Under the pieces are notes generated by a model. It did not search any database. It was given only the letters and a program-made list of their open reading frames with translations, and was not told the origin of the DNA. DNA of 64,000 nt from Polyangiaceae bacterium (lineage in GTDB: Bacteria > Myxococcota_A > Polyangia > Polyangiales > Polyangiaceae): NCBI GenBank assembly GCA_016712345.1, contig JADJRH010000011.1:310001-374000 (forward strand), given 5' to 3'. Positions 33,047-42,055 of this stretch are shown piece after piece (within the stretch, counting starts at the first letter, position 1; each line of letters begins with the position of its first letter). Made by a program: the position numbers and the translations under genes.

Positions 33047-34167
33047 GATCCTGACAGCACTTCAAACGCGCCCAAGGGGAAGCTTTGCCCGTTCACAAGC
33101 GCCTCCACCTCGTGTTTACCGGGGTAGGGCGTTCGAGTGGTGTGTACCGCGAGCGAAATGCTCTTCGACAACTCCGCCGTTTGGCCGGCCTCCAGGGCGA
33201 GCCGAGTCAACTTAAAGACCTTCCCCGCCGTAGAACCGTTTTTCTTTACGAAGTGCACTTTCAAGTCAACAAGCAGGCTCTGCTGTTTTTCAGCGGTGCT
33301 TCGCAGCGTAAACGTCACTTGCACTTTTTGCCCAATAGCCACCCGCTTGGGCGTAAATCGAACGTCTTCAGCACGGACTGCCGCTTTTCGACCATGCCCC
33401 GTCAGTTGAAGAGCGCCCTTCTCGCCGCGTTTTACGGCACTCCGTAGAGCATGTTCAATAAGCGCCTTTCGCTCGGGTGCGGCACCTTTGCCCCAACGTG
33501 TACACACCTCCACAAGCAGGTTGGGGTGAGCCTTCCCCACGTCGTTCAGGTGGTTGGCAACACTTCGTCGGACAAGACTTGCCGGGTCGTCTTTTAGATG
33601 TTCGAGTAGAGCCAGGGCGCGCTCGGGATGATTGTCCAAAAAGGCAACGCGCGAAGCCCAGGGTAAACGTGGCCTCGTTCCTTCCGAAACGAGGCGCCGA
33701 ATGTGCGGATTGGGATCTCTCACCCAACGCTCAAACACCTCAAACGTTTTTTCAGGATAGCGCGCGATATAAAATCTAATTGAAAATTCTGCTGTGAATC
33801 GCTTCGTCAGCTCGCGTTGAGCGTTCATTGACAGGTCAAAATGATCGAGCCCTTTTTCTGCCACAAAGATGGTATGTGGAAGGTAGAAAAAAGGGCCCAT
33901 TCCCACTCCCTCCAGTTCATCCCCGGCGTGTTCAGGGCCAAGCGACCGCAGTAGAATATCCACCGCTTCAGGGTAAGAAGAGGGTAGGTGCTTGGCCATT
34001 TGACTGGCAATGTGCTTTGCACGCGGCAACAACTCAAGACTGTCAAGCCCGCGCGACGCGTCGCGTATAAACGGGGTGAGAGCAAAAGCTGGGTAGACCG
34101 CCTTGATACTTTCACCGAGGCGTTTCACCATTTGGGTAGAAAAAAAAGCTTTGAGCGGTTCTGCCAT
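33043..34167 (-). CDS. alkC: AlkC-type DNA alkylation repair glycosylase
   Basis: 374 residues from ATG 34167 (the frame continues upstream only as non-protein-like sequence over the divergent gene). The start MAEPLKAFFSTQMVKRLGES and GLDSLELLPRAKHIASQM match AlkC, a HEAT-repeat glycosylase removing 3-methyladenine and 3-methylcytosine without flipping the base. Residues about 40-250 are helical HEAT-like repeats with WVRDPNPHIRRLVSEGTRPRLPW, a family hallmark. The last 100 residues (RFTPKRVAIGQKVQVTFTLRS) form the Ig-like domain known in a subset of AlkC proteins. Soluble; base excision repair of alkylated DNA. Confidence 0.9.
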   Translation of the reverse strand: MAEPLKAFFSTQMVKRLGESIKAVYPAFALTPFIRDASRGLDSLELLPRAKHIASQMAKHLPSSYPEAVDILLRSLGPEHAGDELEGVGMGPFFYLPHTIFVAEKGLDHFDLSMNAQRELTKRFTAEFSIRFYIARYPEKTFEVFERWVRDPNPHIRRLVSEGTRPRLPWASRVAFLDNHPERALALLEHLKDDPASLVRRSVANHLNDVGKAHPNLLVEVCTRWGKGAAPERKALIEHALRSAVKRGEKGALQLTGHGRKAAVRAEDVRFTPKRVAIGQKVQVTFTLRSTAEKQQSLLVDLKVHFVKKNGSTAGKVFKLTRLALEAGQTAELSKSISLAVHTTRTPYPGKHEVEALVNGQSFPLGAFEVLSGS

Positions 34168-34305
34168 TGGAGTTGCGTGTGTGGAGGGGTCGGCGCGTTG
34201 GAACGAACGCGGCTCTACGTAGCATGTCATGCGAAAGCGATCTGAAAAAACACCTCTTGCGCGCAGGGTAAGTTGTCTGATAGCCAAAAAATTGGAGGGC
34301 CGTTC

Positions 34306-35619
34306 ATGAAGATTTTGCTCGTCAATCCCGCTCAAAAGACGAAGCACATGGCCAAGACGTCGAGGAGCTTTTTGGTTCCTCAACTTTCCTTGGCGCATGT
34401 CGTTGCACTTACACCGCACGACGACGTGAGCATCATGGATGAGTTGGTTGAAGACATCAACTTCAACGCCGAAGCTGACATCGTTGGAGTGACAGCAATG
34501 ACCGATAACGCCAAACGGGCGTACGAAATCGCTGACGGATTTCGCGCGCGCGGTCGCACGGTGGTAATGGGAGGTGCCCATCCCACCGCACGCCCCAAAG
34601 AAGCGCTTCAACATTGCGATGCGGTTGTCACGGGTGAAGCGGAGGGCATTTGGGAACGTGTTGTGGATGAAGCTCGGGCCGGGAAAATGCCCAAGGGGTT
34701 GTATGCCAACATTGGTCTACCCTCGCTTGAAGCGCTGCCCAGGCCCCGGCGCGACCTCATCAAACAAAAGCTCTACTACGACGTTTGGCCCGTTCAAACC
34801 TCGCGCGGTTGCCCCTACGCGTGTGACTTCTGCTCGGTCCACAAGTTTTCAGGTCGCCGCTTTCGGCACCGCCCCGTTCGCGACGTGATCCGTGAAATCG
34901 ATGAAGAGTGTGGAAAACGCGTTTTTATCGTGGATGATATTATCAATGGGGATGTGAAATACGCCATGGAGCTGTTTCGCGAAATGGCGCCGCTCAATCG
35001 CCGATGGGTAGGTCAGGTAACGGTCAGCTTGGGTAAAGAACCTGAACTTGTAAAAGCCATGGCCAAGGCGGGTTGTATTGGCGTGTTTATCGGGTTGGAG
35101 TCGGTGGATCAAGAAACCTTAAAAAACATGCGAAAAAAGCATAATCGGGCCGACAAATATTGGGAACACATTGCCGTGATTCGCGACGCGGGCATACCGG
35201 TACTCGGGGCCTTTGTGTTTGGATTTGATACCGACGATGCCGACGTGTTTTCGCGCACGCTTGAATTTGCACTTGAAACCAAGCTCGACCTTGCGCAGTT
35301 TAATATTATCACCCCGCTGCCCGGCACCGATCTATACGACAAGTTTGAACAGGAGGGTAGGCTCCGTTACAAAGATTGGTGGCTCACCCGCCATTGGTCC
35401 GACGTGCTCTTTGAGCCCAAACTCCTCACGCCTGAGCAGCTCAAGCGCGGTTGGGTAGAAACGGCTGTATCGTTTTACCGCGGGCTCAACATCGGAAAGC
35501 GGATCATTGAGTCTGTTCGGCAAAAAGATGTGGCCCAGGCCTTGTTTGTCGGCACAATGAATGTCTCTTACCGCCAGTCGGTCTGGTCGCTCGCGAGCGA
35601 CATGGGGCTTGTCAACTAA
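34306..35619 (+). CDS. B12-binding-domain radical SAM protein
   Basis: 437 residues from ATG 34306 (GGAGGG 5-6 bp upstream; an in-frame ATG at 34273 adds 11 unlikely residues). The N-terminal Rossmann-like domain (KILLVNPAQ, DIVGVTAMTDNAKRAYEIA, VVMGGAHPTARP, VTGEAEGIW) is the cobalamin-binding type but lacks DxHxxG, so cobalamin would bind base-off without His ligand or not at all. The radical SAM core has TSRGCPYACDFCSVH with the C-x3-C-x2-C cluster, IVDDIINGD and GVFIGLESV, then FGFDTDD and PLPGTDLY. Homologues modify hopanoids, bacteriochlorins or natural products. Substrate unknown; divergent from the AlkC gene. Confidence 0.92.
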   Translation: MKILLVNPAQKTKHMAKTSRSFLVPQLSLAHVVALTPHDDVSIMDELVEDINFNAEADIVGVTAMTDNAKRAYEIADGFRARGRTVVMGGAHPTARPKEALQHCDAVVTGEAEGIWERVVDEARAGKMPKGLYANIGLPSLEALPRPRRDLIKQKLYYDVWPVQTSRGCPYACDFCSVHKFSGRRFRHRPVRDVIREIDEECGKRVFIVDDIINGDVKYAMELFREMAPLNRRWVGQVTVSLGKEPELVKAMAKAGCIGVFIGLESVDQETLKNMRKKHNRADKYWEHIAVIRDAGIPVLGAFVFGFDTDDADVFSRTLEFALETKLDLAQFNIITPLPGTDLYDKFEQEGRLRYKDWWLTRHWSDVLFEPKLLTPEQLKRGWVETAVSFYRGLNIGKRIIESVRQKDVAQALFVGTMNVSYRQSVWSLASDMGLVN

Positions 35620-35655
35620 ACGCGGGAGCCGGTTTTTTGGCAATCGGTTGACAAA

Positions 35656-38600
35656 TTACCGATCTACAATTGTTTCATCGGTTGCTTTGTTAATCCATTC
35701 TCGCAGCTCACCCACCGTTTCAGGCAGATCGTCGGGCCAAATTCGCAGCCTACCCATTGCATCCAGTGACACAAAAGCCCTGTCACCCGGCAAAAACTGA
35801 ACCTGCAATATCTGGCCTTCAGAAGCCCGGACAATTCGCGCTTTGGCTGCGTTCAGATCGACAACGCCGACGGTTCCGTCAAGCGCTCCGGTGAGGAGCC
35901 TCTCCCCGTCTTTAGAATGGTCCATTGTGGTGATCATGCCACGGTGGGCAGGAAGAATTGGCGGAAGATGTGTCAACGAATCGAGCGAAAGTCGACGGAT
36001 CTTCAGCTCACCGGCGTTTCCAAAGTTTAGGATGTTTTGGCTTTTTGAGTGGCGAATTTGGGTAACGCCATACCCGCCTTCATCAAAGGTTTTTGACGTT
36101 CCGTCCAAAAGATTCCATAAACGAAGGGTATGATCCGCGCTGCCCGTAGCCAGGGTTTTGCCGTCGGGAAGAAAGGTCAAAGCCCATACCCTGTCTGTGT
36201 GACCTGGCAGCGTGCGTTGTTCACCGCCATCGAGAGGTATTAACACGGCGTCGCCCGATGCTGAACCCACAGCCACAAGAGTGTTGGCCGGGTTGGTTCG
36301 AACCTGGGTGACCGGGTGGGGCAACTGCGCCACTTTTGAAACGTCGCCGTTTTCTGCAATACGTACGATGGCGCCGCTTCTTAGACCCACGAAAAAAGTA
36401 TTTGTCTGAGCCGCCGCAGTCAGGGTGACGGCGGGAGAGGGCAGTTCTACCGGGCGCGGTGGTGTACCGTCAAAAGTACCTAAATAGACCGTTTGACCTT
36501 TGGCATGATCGTCAACTATCCAACCGTCGTTTTCCAACTTCAGCGCTATTGCGCAGGCCGCAAAATGAAGGCGATCGCTCGACGCCGCCAGGTGATGTAC
36601 GCGGGCGGCTTCAACCTTGTGACGGGCAACTGGATCACCCGTGACAGAGGTAACGAAGAGGTTTCCACCCTCGTCGACAGTGGCGATCTTCCCATCGGCG
36701 CTCACTGCCATTGCATCCGCCCTCATTTTATGGTCGACGAGCGTTTTCCCCGCCGATGATTGCGAAAATAGGCGAACTTCACCCTCTGCCGACGACGCAA
36801 TGACGGTATTTGAATTGGGTAGAAACTTGATATCGGTTACCCACGAAACAAATCCCGACAACTGGCGCGTTTCACCTGTTTTAATGTTCCATACGTATAG
36901 GGAGCGATCCTGCGAGGCCGATGCTGCAAACTGATCGTCGTCGGACATACCCGCGGCAGAAACAATGCCGGTGTGGCGTTTGAAGCGCCTGACCTCTTCT
37001 CCTGTTTCTACATTCATGACGGCCACGGTGGCGTCGCCGCCGGCAATCACGTACTTTTCAGACTTGGACAAGGTGCTTTGCCGCGAGGCAGAATCGAATT
37101 GAGCCAGGCGCTTGGGCGACCCCGCCGTGTTCCAAAGTTCCGTTTGGTTGAGGCCCATTCCAAACACCCAACGACCCGATCGGCCGACACGGCAGTAGTC
37201 CGCCGGGTGCCCCTGAATTTGGGTTACCTCGGGTGAACCCGGCTTGCGGATCACAAAGTTACCCGACTGGGAAACGGTCAAAACGTGCCCGCTGTCGACT
37301 GAAAGGGCGCTGCAAGTTAGATTATCATCTTGAGTAAGATGCTCCAACTGTCCGCTGCTGCGGTGCCACAACCAAGGCACACCCCGCATTCCGGCCGTGC
37401 CCGCAACGTTGCCGTTGGGAAGAGGAACCAATTGACGGCACGACTGTGGCAAATTCATGCGCGCCAGCTCTTTACCCTCCAAATTCCAAATGCGGGATGT
37501 GCGATCTTTTGAGCACGAAATAAGTTCTTTCCCGCTTGGAAAAAACTCCACATTCCACACTTCATCAGTGTGTCCGCTAAAAACGATCGATTTCCCCGAT
37601 TCTATATCCCAAAGGCGAATGGTTTTGTCGTCACTCGCCGTGGCAAAACTCTTCCCATCGGGCGAAACAACAATGTGATTGATATACTCGCGGTGGCCGG
37701 TGAACACCCGTGAAACGCCGCGGGTATAAGCGTCGCTTGCAATGCGGCGAATTTCTCCCGCATCTGTATATTCGGCCGACAACGTTTTTAACCAGGCGAG
37801 CGCCCTGTTGGGATCGTTGTCGAGCGCATTGTGCGCCTGCAAAATGGTCAGTTCGTCGGCGCGAGCGGTGGCCTGTTTTTCGGACTGTTGAGCCGAGGCG
37901 CGTGCGTCCGCTTCAGCCATGGATGCAGCCTCCGCCTCGCGTTGTTTTGCCTCGGCGAATCGGCGCTGTTTATCCGTCCATACCAAGGTTGCAACAACGA
38001 GTAGAGTGATCAGCGTTACCGCCGCGGCCCCCACCGTTAAGATGCCGCGATTGCGTTTCCAATACCGAACCAATACCTGTTTGGCAGTATAGGCGTGGGC
38101 CGCTACAACTTGACCTGTCTGAAAACGTTCAAGGTCTGTGGCGAGTTCTTTTGCTGTGGGGTACCTGCGCGCGGGGTCACGCGCCATGGCCTTGTTGACA
38201 ATGGCCGCCAGCTCGTCCGAAATCTGAGGGGCGAGCTTTTCAATTTCTTTGGGAGCCCGTTCTGTAATGGTAGAAAGAAGCTTTTCCCAGGGAACGTCGT
38301 GGTAAGGTGGAACCGCCGAAAGCACGTGGTAGAGCAGCGCTCCCAATGCGTACACATCGGCTCGTTCATCCACGGGTTTGCCCGTTGCCTGCTCGGGTGG
38401 CATATACGCGGGCGTCCCCACCACGGCACCGTCCAGAGTCAACCCTTCACCCGACTGGACAGGTGCCCCACCTTCGTCGGGCGTTTGCGTGTCGGCAAGG
38501 TCTTTGGCAAGCCCCCAGTCAATCACCACCGTTTCACCCAGTTCACCCACGAGAACGTTTGCAGGTTTCAGGTCGCGGTGGATGATGCGTTTTGAATGGG

Positions 38601-39219
38601 CAAACGCGATTGCCTGCGCCGCCGCAATCACGTGGGGCAGAAGGGACAACCTGTCAGGCAAGGTTTTTCGCTCAGTCACCAGATCGGCGAGCGACCGACC
38701 TGACACAAGTTTCATGGCGTAGAAAGGCTCACCGTCGGGCCAGCGCCCCGCTTCATAAATCGGGACAATTGCCGGGTGTTGCAAACGCGCTGTGAGCAAC
38801 GCTTCACGAACGAAACGCTGCTCCTGCTTTTCGTTCCAAACGAGCAGTTCTTTAATGGCAACCGGCCGATCTAACCGTTGGTCGCGCGCGACAACCACTC
38901 TACCAATTCCACCCTTGGCCACTTCTTGACCAAACTGGTAACTCTCGCGAGCCACAGCGGGCAACGAGGCGGCCAAAGCGGCGAGCCGTTCAGGCGTGGA
39001 GGGTGGGGTTACAGGGGCGGTGGGATCTGCCAGCAACGTGGGGGCCACAGCGACGGCGGGGCGGCGCGGCGGAGAATGAGTGTCAAGCGTTTCATCCGAA
39101 GCGGGTGTGGGGGCGCCAAGCGTTTTGGCTTTGCTGTCAGGCGATCGCGAAGCGCTTCGCCCCGAACCGGACGAAACATGTCTGCGGTCGAACGCGCCGA
39201 TTTCGCTATTCTGCGCCAT
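35656..39219 (-). CDS. Ser/Thr protein kinase with C-terminal WD40 propeller
   Basis: 1,187 residues from ATG 39219 (a frame to 39327 adds 36 residues of no merit). Kinase domain about 115-380: EVAKGGIGRVVVARD (Gly loop), VAIKEL, IIHRDLKPANVLV, VIDWGLAKD (DWG in place of DFG, common in this class), GTPAYMPPEQ. One membrane helix follows (ILTVGAAAVTLITLLVVATLVW, about 430), then a coiled coil (FAEAKQREAEAASMAEADAR) and many WD40 repeats (YINHIVVSPDGKSFATASDD, TIRLWDIESG and so on) to the end, enough for two propellers. Cytoplasmic kinase and extracytoplasmic WD40 sensor are implied. Divergent from the ECF sigma gene. Confidence 0.93.
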   Translation of the reverse strand: MAQNSEIGAFDRRHVSSGSGRSASRSPDSKAKTLGAPTPASDETLDTHSPPRRPAVAVAPTLLADPTAPVTPPSTPERLAALAASLPAVARESYQFGQEVAKGGIGRVVVARDQRLDRPVAIKELLVWNEKQEQRFVREALLTARLQHPAIVPIYEAGRWPDGEPFYAMKLVSGRSLADLVTERKTLPDRLSLLPHVIAAAQAIAFAHSKRIIHRDLKPANVLVGELGETVVIDWGLAKDLADTQTPDEGGAPVQSGEGLTLDGAVVGTPAYMPPEQATGKPVDERADVYALGALLYHVLSAVPPYHDVPWEKLLSTITERAPKEIEKLAPQISDELAAIVNKAMARDPARRYPTAKELATDLERFQTGQVVAAHAYTAKQVLVRYWKRNRGILTVGAAAVTLITLLVVATLVWTDKQRRFAEAKQREAEAASMAEADARASAQQSEKQATARADELTILQAHNALDNDPNRALAWLKTLSAEYTDAGEIRRIASDAYTRGVSRVFTGHREYINHIVVSPDGKSFATASDDKTIRLWDIESGKSIVFSGHTDEVWNVEFFPSGKELISCSKDRTSRIWNLEGKELARMNLPQSCRQLVPLPNGNVAGTAGMRGVPWLWHRSSGQLEHLTQDDNLTCSALSVDSGHVLTVSQSGNFVIRKPGSPEVTQIQGHPADYCRVGRSGRWVFGMGLNQTELWNTAGSPKRLAQFDSASRQSTLSKSEKYVIAGGDATVAVMNVETGEEVRRFKRHTGIVSAAGMSDDDQFAASASQDRSLYVWNIKTGETRQLSGFVSWVTDIKFLPNSNTVIASSAEGEVRLFSQSSAGKTLVDHKMRADAMAVSADGKIATVDEGGNLFVTSVTGDPVARHKVEAARVHHLAASSDRLHFAACAIALKLENDGWIVDDHAKGQTVYLGTFDGTPPRPVELPSPAVTLTAAAQTNTFFVGLRSGAIVRIAENGDVSKVAQLPHPVTQVRTNPANTLVAVGSASGDAVLIPLDGGEQRTLPGHTDRVWALTFLPDGKTLATGSADHTLRLWNLLDGTSKTFDEGGYGVTQIRHSKSQNILNFGNAGELKIRRLSLDSLTHLPPILPAHRGMITTMDHSKDGERLLTGALDGTVGVVDLNAAKARIVRASEGQILQVQFLPGDRAFVSLDAMGRLRIWPDDLPETVGELREWINKATDETIVDR

Positions 39220-39331
39220 GACTCCCTCTCCGACGCCACATGCGCCGTGTTCCCAAACAAAGTAAGCGGTGGCCGAATGGTAGCGGGTTTTAAACGAACG
39301 GGTAGCAAAAGTTGTCGCCCGGCTCACAGCG

Positions 39332-40045
39332 GTGACTGAGCTTTTTTTGAAGCGAGGAAACTTTGTCCCCCCTCGCGGGTGTACCCGGTGTTCGCTTCTT
39401 ATGTTGCCGCCCCCGGAGCCCCCGTTTTTTCCCGTTCCCGCCCCCGCGGGAGACGGCTTTTCTTCAGGGGTTCACACGCGACCCAAATTCGGGCAGGCTG
39501 CCCATCGGGAACCCGAGGTGTCAGCTCAACCCCAATCCGACGTTCGGGCAGCTGTCGCCGACGCTTATCGAAAACACAATGGCCTTGTGTACAAATTGGC
39601 CCTGCGCTACGGCCGCGGCAGCAGGGCTTTCGCCGATGATGTGACGCAGGACGTGTTCGTCCAACTGCTAAAACACGCCCCAACTCTCACGGAGCTTGGA
39701 GAGTTGGAAGGTTGGCTCTACCGCGTGACCACACGGCGGTGTTTGACAAAACTCAGAAACGAAAAAATCGTTGGTATGTTAACCCTCCGCTGGCTCCGAC
39801 CCGATGCCGAGCCTGAAGTGGATCCGCATGCATTATACGGGGCGCGTGACGAGTTGAAACGGGCCTTTCTTACCCTGTCCCGCTTGCCAGACAAAGAGCG
39901 GGTCACCTTTTCAATGTTTCATTTGGACGGCCTTACTGTGGATGAAATCGGGGCCACTCTCGGCATTTCAAAAGGGTATGTGTCTAAGTTGATCTCACGG
40001 GCTGAGCAAGCGCTCCGCGCACAAGGATGGGAGGTTTCGTCGTGA
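39332..40045 (+). CDS. ECF-type RNA polymerase sigma factor
   Basis: 237 residues from GTG 39332, or shorter from ATG 39401. Region 2: AYRKHNGLVYKLALRYGRGS with the -10 binding phrase ADDVTQDVFVQLLK and WLYRVTTRRCLTKLRNEK. Region 4: LSRLPDKERVTFSMFHLDGLTVDEIGATLGISKGYVSKLISRAEQALR, a standard HTH for the -35 element. The first 65 residues are Pro-rich and not part of the fold. Its TGA overlaps the GTG of the next gene, coding a membrane protein that should be its anti-sigma factor. Directs transcription of an unknown regulon, perhaps including this operon. Confidence 0.93.
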   Translation: MTELFLKRGNFVPPRGCTRCSLLMLPPPEPPFFPVPAPAGDGFSSGVHTRPKFGQAAHREPEVSAQPQSDVRAAVADAYRKHNGLVYKLALRYGRGSRAFADDVTQDVFVQLLKHAPTLTELGELEGWLYRVTTRRCLTKLRNEKIVGMLTLRWLRPDAEPEVDPHALYGARDELKRAFLTLSRLPDKERVTFSMFHLDGLTVDEIGATLGISKGYVSKLISRAEQALRAQGWEVSS

Positions 40046-41241
40046 GCGACAAACCCAAATTGATAACGCTCCTGCGTGAAGCGGACGAGCGCCTGGCCCA
40101 GAAAAAACCCGGTCGAGAACTGGAAGAACGCATTTTTTCTCGGGCTCAACCTTCCATGCTGCGCGCCGCTGCCCGTTTTGGAATGTGGGCCGTGCCGGCC
40201 GGATTTTTGGGTTTGTTGGCCTTTGAATTGTCGCGCGGTCCTCAGGTAGAACAGCCCATTTCAGAAAGCACCACATCGGCCAACGTGTTGACCGAGCCTG
40301 ACATCACCCCCGCCACTTCTGACACGGTTCACCCATCCAACGCCGCCGCCACAGAATCTACCCTGCGTGTGCCCGCGCCGATTTGGGCGCCCAACCTTCC
40401 GCAGCCCGCTCCATCGGGTACAACAAATAAATCGATGGAGCCGCCTGCCCCCGCTGGGCCGGTGCGCGATCGTGTACACAAGCCCGATCTACCCATCACC
40501 GGTGAAGTGGAGGCGCCCCAATTGTCACCCGTTGGTAGACCCCAAAAAAGTTCAACGGGGGTTGTTGGACGCGCGGGCTCCGCCGTTGGTTCCGGGGGTG
40601 TGGGCGTTGCGGCTCCACAGGGCAAGGCGCCGCCGACAATGGGCGCAATCCGCAGTGGCAGCAAACCCTCTCGTTCAGAAAATCAAAACGACCCACAGGT
40701 AAACTCCGATCTGCCAAAAGACGAAACGTCCACCGGGTCGAGCAGCGACGATGACGGAAAAGACGCCGACGCAGAAGTGCATGTGATTGGCATTTACGAC
40801 TCGTATGGTGCCGCGGCTGGAACAGAAGGGGTGGCCTCCGTCCACATCAACAAGCCGGGTGTACACGTGCTTGTTCTTTCGGCCTATAGTGAAACGGCGT
40901 GGGTGGTTACCGCCGGCCCCGGAGTGATTATCAAACGTGTGATCGCCACCGGGTACGAAGAACAAGCGGTGACAATCAGCCCGGTGGGGACGACCGTTTC
41001 CACATTGGACTATGAAACCCACGGAGCGTTTGTCGGCTGTGGGTATGAGTGGCCGGACACCGATCCGATGAGCGGTTGTGAAACGCCCGAGTTGCTCGCT
41101 CAGATTGAAGGGCTATTGCAGCTTGAGCCCACATCATTTCATGGTTGTTATGCCGCGTCGGCGTTTGTCATGAACGTGGACGGCAGCGTCACAATCGACT
41201 GTTGGACGCAGGGTGGATATTCACTCACCGGCTACCCCTGA
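40042..41241 (+). CDS. Probable membrane anti-sigma factor with novel extracytoplasmic domain
   Basis: 399 residues from GTG 40042, placed by GGAGG 7 bp upstream and the 4-bp overlap with the sigma gene. Short cytoplasmic helix-rich N-terminus (LITLLREADERLAQKKPGRE) suited to bind the sigma factor, one membrane helix (FGMWAVPAGFLGLLAFEL, about 52-69), a long Pro/Ser/Gly linker, an Asp-rich segment, and a C-terminal domain of about 145 residues. This domain (VIGIYDSYGAAAGTEG, VLSAYSETAW, FVGCGYEWPD, SGCETPE, SFHGCYA) is clearly related to that of the next gene product. Four or more Cys in the domain suggest disulfides. No classical zinc anti-sigma motif seen. Confidence 0.8.
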   Translation: MSDKPKLITLLREADERLAQKKPGRELEERIFSRAQPSMLRAAARFGMWAVPAGFLGLLAFELSRGPQVEQPISESTTSANVLTEPDITPATSDTVHPSNAAATESTLRVPAPIWAPNLPQPAPSGTTNKSMEPPAPAGPVRDRVHKPDLPITGEVEAPQLSPVGRPQKSSTGVVGRAGSAVGSGGVGVAAPQGKAPPTMGAIRSGSKPSRSENQNDPQVNSDLPKDETSTGSSSDDDGKDADAEVHVIGIYDSYGAAAGTEGVASVHINKPGVHVLVLSAYSETAWVVTAGPGVIIKRVIATGYEEQAVTISPVGTTVSTLDYETHGAFVGCGYEWPDTDPMSGCETPELLAQIEGLLQLEPTSFHGCYAASAFVMNVDGSVTIDCWTQGGYSLTGYP

Positions 41242-41310
41242 AAAAAAACGAATGGGTAGGAAACAAACAGCGGGGTGGTGAGTGAGTAGAGTCAAAGGAG
41301 GCAACTTCCA

Positions 41311-42015
41311 ATGAACAAAACGCTTACCCTCATGTGTATCGCCGCTCTCGCCGCCGCTCCGATCGCCTGCGTTCCGGGACAAAATGGTGGAGGAGAACCC
41401 TCTCAACAGGCGATCACCGGAGAGGCCGACGACGACGGTGAGCACGGCGATTGTGACGACGATGATGGGGAGGATGGGGAAGACGGCGACGACGGTGATG
41501 AACCCATCGGCGGCGGAGTCTGCGGTGGACTGGAGCTGCACGTTGTGGGGCTCTACGATTCGTTTGATGCAGCCAACAATACCGACGGTGCAGCCAATGT
41601 ACACATTGATCGCCCCGGTACAGTGGTGCTCTTCTTGTCTGCCTACTCAGCCACCGATTGGAACGTGACCGCCGGGCCTGACACCGAGTTGGTGGAGGTG
41701 ATCGCCCATGGGTATCATCCGCAGTCGGTCAACGCGCCCAGCGCCGCGTCCGTGTCGGTGCTCTCGTTTGAAACGGACGGAACCTTCATCGGCTGTGGGT
41801 ATGAAATTCCCGACATGGATCCCACGAGCGGCTGCGAAACCGGGCCCCTCCTGTCAGGGATTGAAGGGCTCACCGGTTTGAGTGTGTCCTCGTTCCACGG
41901 CTGTTACGCAATGAGCGACGTGACCATCGCGGCCGACTTGAGTTCGGCCTCCAACTGCGCAACCGACATGGGGTACACATTGACAAGCGCGGTTTTGTGC
42001 GGCGAAGGCGGTTGA
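41311..42015 (+). CDS. Probable lipoprotein sharing the anti-sigma ectodomain
   Basis: 234 residues from ATG 41311 (AAGGAGG 7-8 bp upstream). Signal peptide MNKTLTLMCIAALAAAPIAC; the Cys after IA can be the lipidation site. Then a very acidic linker (DDDDGEDGEDGDDGDE) and a domain aligning along its whole length with the anti-sigma factor's C-terminus: VVGLYDSFDAANNTDGAANV, FLSAYSATDWNVTAGP, FIGCGYEIPDMDPTSGCET, SSFHGCYAMS. Shared Cys, Tyr and Asp positions imply the same fold. Located 69 bp after the anti-sigma gene on the same strand. It may be ligand, competitor or co-sensor for the anti-sigma protein; the domain is not one I recognise. Confidence 0.8.
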   Translation: MNKTLTLMCIAALAAAPIACVPGQNGGGEPSQQAITGEADDDGEHGDCDDDDGEDGEDGDDGDEPIGGGVCGGLELHVVGLYDSFDAANNTDGAANVHIDRPGTVVLFLSAYSATDWNVTAGPDTELVEVIAHGYHPQSVNAPSAASVSVLSFETDGTFIGCGYEIPDMDPTSGCETGPLLSGIEGLTGLSVSSFHGCYAMSDVTIAADLSSASNCATDMGYTLTSAVLCGEGG

Positions 42016-42029
42016 ACGTGACCTGTTGA

Positions 42030-42055
42030 GGCTGCGGCGTTATCGCGCGGCAGCC
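42030..42055. terminator. Hairpin between convergent genes
   Basis: GGCTGCGGCG-TTATCG-CGCGGCAGCC: a 10-bp stem with one mismatch and 6-base loop, between the lipoprotein stop (42015) and the WD40 gene stop (TAA, 42040-42042, inside the loop). Suits a bidirectional terminator. Confidence 0.55.

Noticed and set aside
34168..34614. N-terminal extension of the AlkC gene by about 149 residues
   Set aside because: The added sequence is antisense to the radical SAM gene and not protein-like, and the AlkC family start MAEPLK fits ATG 34167.
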